NCBI GenBank assembly: GCA_022266195.1
Contig: WHVY01000007.1
Span: 2,480,001-2,544,000 of the forward strand
DNA length: 64,000 nucleotides
From: Tetranychus cinnabarinus
Taxonomy: Eukaryota; Arthropoda; Arachnida; Trombidiformes; Tetranychidae
Direction of reading: 5' to 3'
The notes beneath the pieces were generated by a model. The model did no database searches. It was not told where the DNA came from and saw only the letters and a list, made by a program, of their open reading frames with translations. The position numbers and the translations under genes are program-made. Of this stretch, positions 60,419-64,000 are shown piece by piece. Each line of letters opens with the position of its first letter. Position 1 is the stretch's first letter.

Positions 60419-60659
60419 TTCGTTGTATCTTTGAACAATCAAGGGTGATGTAAAGAAAGGAGTGAAAAAGATGTTGATGAAAAAAACAAGATCGATGGGC
60501 CATAGAGAGTTTTATCACCACGCGTTTTGCATACAAGTTGATCACGCATTGATATAACTATTGATATCAATAAATGTAGATATTTTTTCAAGTTAGATAA
60601 TGATAGAAACGAATAAGAAATAAAAAACGGTGATGTGGCTCAAAATTATCACATACCAT

Positions 60660-61338
60660 TTGTCAATCTTTTGCCTTTCTTCTTCTGTTTATTGCTTTTA
60701 CTTTCTGTTGTTTTGACGTTTTGTATTTCGCCCAAAGAGTAGTATAGCTAATATAGTTATATTACTCTTTGATTTCGCCTTAGAAGATGTTTGTTAGAGA
60801 CAAAATGCTTTTCTTATAAAATCATGATTAATCATGGTTATTATGAAAAATCTATTATATTTAATGGGGGCAAAAATCTAAAGCTAAATGCGAATACATT
60901 TCATATCGATAAAGAAAACGTAGCACAAACGAAACAGGGTTGTTCAATGAATCAATGTATTTGGAATTGGAATTAGTTTATATTTTTTTAGTATATCCTG
61001 ATTTACTGCAAACAAAAGATCATTTGAATTTGGATTTTAAAGTAAACCAATTTACAATTAGAAGTGCATCAATCGTGTTTTTTCGATCTCGCATATCTTT
61101 ACCGTTCACTTTAAACATCTAACAGCACTTTCGATTTGCATTGACAATGACAAGCATTAAATGAGCGGCCATTTCGATGAACACCTATGGAAATAAGCAT
61201 ATTTGACATGAAATATTGAACGAAATTACAATAAATCCAGCTCAATGTCTACTTACCATTAAGTAATTGAAGCTATTCATTTCTAGAGAGGCAAACATGG
61301 CAAACAGTTTCCTGTTCAACAAGTATTCAGAAGTAATT
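60660..61338 (+). repeat. Repeat R, copy 3 (right flank of GH32 copy B)
   Basis: Its first part, about 60666-60740, matches 47130-47205. From 60773 on it matches 55718-56285 in direct orientation. GH32 copy B therefore sits between two direct copies of R. Confidence 0.85.
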
Positions 61339-61427
61339 AGCAGCTTTATCTTATGATTTAGTTTCAGTTTATCGCCCTTTAAAATGATCACTCGAAGCAA
61401 TTGCTTTTGACAGTGGTTAAGCTGTAA

Positions 61428-62444
61428 TTAAATACGGAAAATGTGAACAAAATTTCCCCAAAATTTGGTGAAATCAACTAATACAACCTTTAATCTTGCA
61501 TAAGCTCCACCAAGGAAATTAACTGATAGTCCACAAGCAAAGTTAAGTGTTCCTAGTCCAACAAGACAAATGAAATGAATCTTGTTCAACGGGACAAAAC
61601 AAACCGAATACAAGATTAAAATTTGAGGAAAAAATGTATTGATGAATGCACAGGAATTCAATTTGGACCAAAAATAGCTGGCACAATGCGTTTCTTTCAG
61701 CAAGCCAAGGAATCTGCTAGAGTTTGCTAAAATTTTTCGATTCGATTTAATCACTTGATCGATTTGAGTTTTAAACGTTTCGGCGATTTGATGCAACTTT
61801 TGACCAACAAGGAAAGCATAAAAACCAAACAAGTAACACATGGTAACACACAAGACGACAGTTGTAAAGGCAGCTACAGTAGTGATCAGTGCATGAATAA
61901 CGATTACAATCAGTAATGGGACGTTCGAATAATGGTTAATCATGTGTGGAATGAACATGCAAAAGGAAAATGTCGGACCAGCCAGAAGTGTAGATTTAGC
62001 ATTGAAAAAGTAGAGCTTTGATGCGTGAACCAGTTTATCGTTTGGTTTGGCGAAAAAATCATCTTTTCCATCTTCCAAGATTGACAGACAAGTAAACCAA
62101 GTTTGCATTTTCACCGCATTGTTCGTTTTATTCAGCAAATGAAAAGTAAAGACTGAACCAGCCCACCAGAAAGCATGAACAAACCAAATTATATTGTGAA
62201 TGGGAACCAAATCGTATGCGAAATCGCCGATGGAAAGAGCTAGGAGTGGGTCGAGGGGTACGAAATTGTAAATGTAAATCCTGATCAGAAAGCTTAGGTG
62301 AACAAGCGAGCCAAAGGTCAACACGATTCGATTGTACCATGGAATGGGTAAAGGTAAATATTTTAACCAAAAGAATTGTTTTCTGATCAGAAAGTTCGAC
62401 AAGAGAAATGTTTGCTTGGGGTGAGAATCGCTCAACGGTTCCAT
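61428..62444 (-). CDS. Multi-pass membrane protein, probable gustatory-type chemoreceptor
   Basis: A single open frame of 338 aa from the first ATG (62442-62444). Hydrophobic segments fit several membrane spans: YNRIVLTFGSLVHLSFLIRI, IIWFVHAFWWAGSVF, LLAGPTFSFCMFIPHMI, PLLIVIVIHALITTVAAF continuing to CVTMCYLFGFYAFLV, FFPQILILYSVCF and FICLVGLGTLNFACGLSVNF. The loop with LHQIAETFKTQIDQVIKSN, followed by hydrophobic spans, resembles arthropod gustatory receptors, a family greatly expanded in spider mites. I do not see the classical TYxxxxxQF end, so the family call rests on topology and context. The frame stays open for 14 codons upstream, and an AG at about 62466 could be a splice acceptor, so an additional N-terminal exon is possible. 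A broken paralogue lies at 56300-56526. Confidence 0.55.
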   Translation of the reverse strand: MEPLSDSHPKQTFLLSNFLIRKQFFWLKYLPLPIPWYNRIVLTFGSLVHLSFLIRIYIYNFVPLDPLLALSIGDFAYDLVPIHNIIWFVHAFWWAGSVFTFHLLNKTNNAVKMQTWFTCLSILEDGKDDFFAKPNDKLVHASKLYFFNAKSTLLAGPTFSFCMFIPHMINHYSNVPLLIVIVIHALITTVAAFTTVVLCVTMCYLFGFYAFLVGQKLHQIAETFKTQIDQVIKSNRKILANSSRFLGLLKETHCASYFWSKLNSCAFINTFFPQILILYSVCFVPLNKIHFICLVGLGTLNFACGLSVNFLGGAYARLKVVLVDFTKFWGNFVHIFRI

Positions 62445-62853
62445 TGAATGTACAATGTTGCTTGTGTAGCTATCAAGGAATGACAATAGAAATATTTAAT
62501 TTTGAAATAACATTTTACATTCTCATGATGAACTTGCATCGAGACAGAAATTGACTCAAATACTGATTTTTTTAAGTTAATTAAACCTTAGAGGCTTTCG
62601 TTTTTCATTGTCTAATCGATACAATTGAACATCACTTTCCAAGTTTATTGCTAATGAGTTTACTTGCAAATAAAATGAAATCTATTAATGGAATTAATGA
62701 TAATTTGATCACACTACTTGATGATTATATTTCAACGATACTAATAGATGAGGATATAAAAGTCACAGCATTTTGATATCAAATATATTTAAACTTGTAG
62801 AAATCATTAATCCTTAACTCAAATGAATTGTAAGAAAGATTTATCCACGCAAA

Positions 62854-63198
62854 TTAACGAGGTTTAACTTCATTAGAAAAATTGATCAGCTTCCATGAAT
62901 CGGGAAAATTATTAAAGTGCCAATAGTTTTGACTAAAAGTCAAACGAAAATTTTTAATCAATGGTTTGAAAATATTTAACTGTTTGCTTCGATGTGGAAT
63001 AGCTCTAAAAAGCTTCATTAGATGGAGATACTTGAGAGATTGTCTGCATTTGATTTTTCCACTAACAATTGTAAGTTTGATCATCGTTGACCGACAGTCA
63101 ATTTGATTCAAGTTGAAAAGCTTCGCATCAAAACTGATTCTGTTTTCCTGAGATTTACAGTTTTTAAGATTTCTTGATAAAATGAATGTTTGATTCAA
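62854..63198 (-). other. Open frame upstream of the receptor, possible N-terminal exon
   Basis: About 114 codons on the receptor strand, without an ATG at the frame start. Internal Met codons precede 'IKLTIVSGKIKCRQSLKYLH' and 'KLFRAIPHRSKQLNIFKPLI'. It is K/F/N-rich and basic, with no membrane span. A ~40-bp piece of it is also present in the broken receptor copy at 56300-56526, so it belongs to the same ancestral locus. It could be an N-terminal exon, a separate small gene, or chance. Confidence 0.25.
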
Positions 63199-63567
63199 TC
63201 GTTTTCTCGTTATTCTGTGATCTTCAAAAGAATGCCTGTTGTAATTAAAAATAGGCCGGAGTTGTCAAATTTACCATTCGGAATTTCAGAAACTTACCTA
63301 AAATCTGCATAATTTAATTTTTAAATATTTTAACTTCCATTCAATCAAATTGATTTCTCAACAATTAAATCTTGGTTAAACTATTAGTTGAGGGATATTT
63401 ATGATTAACTTGAATTTAAAGAAACCGCGACAATTTTACCCACTGTAACCGCTCTATTGTCAGCTCTTTATTTAGTTTTTGCATGGTAAATAGACCCAAT
63501 TGGAAGATTGGATTTTTAATTTGATTGTGGCAATATGAGTTCTCCAAGTAATCATTCCAAATTCCAG
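63199..63567. other. Non-coding, probably intron before the SAM-domain exons
   Basis: No gene visible. It ends with the acceptor 'aaattccag' at 63559-63567. I looked for the exon encoding the start of the SAM domain and could not identify one. Confidence 0.4.
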
Positions 63568-63857
63568 GTTGCCAAGATTTTGGTCGGTGTTTCGAAGATG
63601 AGGTGATTATATCAATGTGCTTTTAATTTTATTCAACGTTGTTTCTATTATACTTTTCTATTAATAATTTGATTACACATTTCCTTTAACTTCCATTCTA
63701 ACCTCATTTGCTCTATCTCTTGGTCCAGATGATCGATGGTGAAGCATTTTTACTCCTCAATCAAACTGATCTGGTCACTCATCTTGGTATTAAATTAGGA
63801 CCTGCTGTCAAAATCTATAATAGTATTCTGGTTATTCGTGATAATATAGAAGCTTAA
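63568..63857 (+). CDS. C-terminal SAM-domain exons of an L(3)mbt/L3MBTL-like protein (partial)
   Basis: Two exons, 63568-63602 and 63729-63857, are separated by a 126-bp GT-AG intron (GATGAG|gtgatt ... ggtccag|ATGATC). The joined reading is (G)CQDFGRCFEDE-MIDGEAFLLLN..., then VTHLGIKLGPAVKIYNSILV, ending RDNIEA with TAA. The order GC.D..R.F.DE, IDGEAFLLL, L.IKLGPA.KIYNSIL is characteristic of the C-terminal SAM domain of L(3)mbt/L3MBTL chromatin proteins, which bind methylated histone tails through MBT repeats and repress transcription in the nucleus. Phases agree (two bases, then phase 0). The upstream part (SAM start, MBT repeats) was not found in this window on the + strand. Either it lies far upstream beyond a very large intron, or this is a detached gene end. 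Confidence 0.8.
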
Positions 63858-64000
63858 CCGACACATATTATGGAACTTTTTTCCTAATCATCATCAGACA
63901 GAAAAAAGTTTTATCTGTAAAACAAATTTCTGGATGCAGAATTAATGAAGTACCACTGATTCAACGTTTGACTATCCATCTATTCCATCAAAGTTAAACA
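63858..64000. other. 3' flank of the SAM-domain gene
   Basis: AT-rich with no clear AATAAA in the visible part. Nothing else is supported. Confidence 0.4.

Larger units (their letters stand above)
56936..60590. repeat. Segmental duplication, unit B
   Basis: Homologue of 37841-44620. It carries GH32 copy B, a shorter 5' flank and a shorter intron. The left breakpoint lies 15 bp beyond the GH32 stop codon, exactly as in unit A, so the two genes have different 3' flanks. Confidence 0.85.

Noticed and set aside
1..64000. CRISPR arrays, bacterial operons or Shine-Dalgarno sites
   Set aside because: No regularly spaced repeats, and introns, mariner and Helitron show eukaryotic nuclear DNA. Microsatellites (CT, TG, AAT) are simple repeats.

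Overview
The window looks like nuclear DNA of a chelicerate arthropod, most likely a spider mite (Tetranychidae). It is AT-rich and has arthropod-type intron/exon structure. It carries a short neuropeptide F (sNPF) receptor, a decayed arthropod 18S rRNA fragment, and two intron-containing GH32 beta-fructosidase genes. GH32 enzymes are rare in animals, and published spider-mite genome work reports them there as horizontally acquired genes. The taxon call is inference from gene content, not from a database match.

Layout. Positions 1-35,400 form a long AT-rich stretch with no recognisable protein-coding gene. It holds a fold-back repeat with coding remnants (about 4.75-5.9 kb), a hairpin near 9.6 kb, a small repeat with telomere-like TTAGG units, and an 18S rRNA 3'-end fragment (about 15.5-15.9 kb). 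Position 35,408 starts an intronless sNPF receptor on the + strand. Two GH32 genes follow on the minus strand: copy A at 37,856-41,773 and copy B at 56,951-59,323. Both are 521 aa, with one phase-0 intron at the same position. The intron of copy A contains a complete 1,288-bp mariner element with an intact transposase. Copy B keeps the corresponding empty site, so the TA duplication can be read directly.

Between the two GH32 copies lies a degenerate autonomous-type Helitron, inferred at 48,044-55,672. It carries Rep/Pif1-helicase remnants, a 99-bp inverted repeat, a nested 1,184-bp element with GC-rich terminal inverted repeats, and two tandem copies of an unrecognised exon that may be captured host sequence. 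GH32 copy B is flanked on both sides by direct copies of a ~570-bp repeat. The right copy leads into a multi-membrane-span protein that looks like a chemosensory (gustatory-type) receptor. The left copy leads into a broken piece of the same gene. The window ends with two exons encoding the C-terminal SAM-domain part of an L(3)mbt-like protein on the + strand.

How it fits together. The right half is a recently rearranged accessory region. A secreted sucrose/fructan-hydrolysing enzyme gene was duplicated together with its flanks. The copies then diverged by substitutions at active-site motifs, by promoter and intron indels, and by transposon insertions. The receptor genes at either side (sNPF receptor, gustatory-like receptor) are not obviously linked in function to the GH32 pair.
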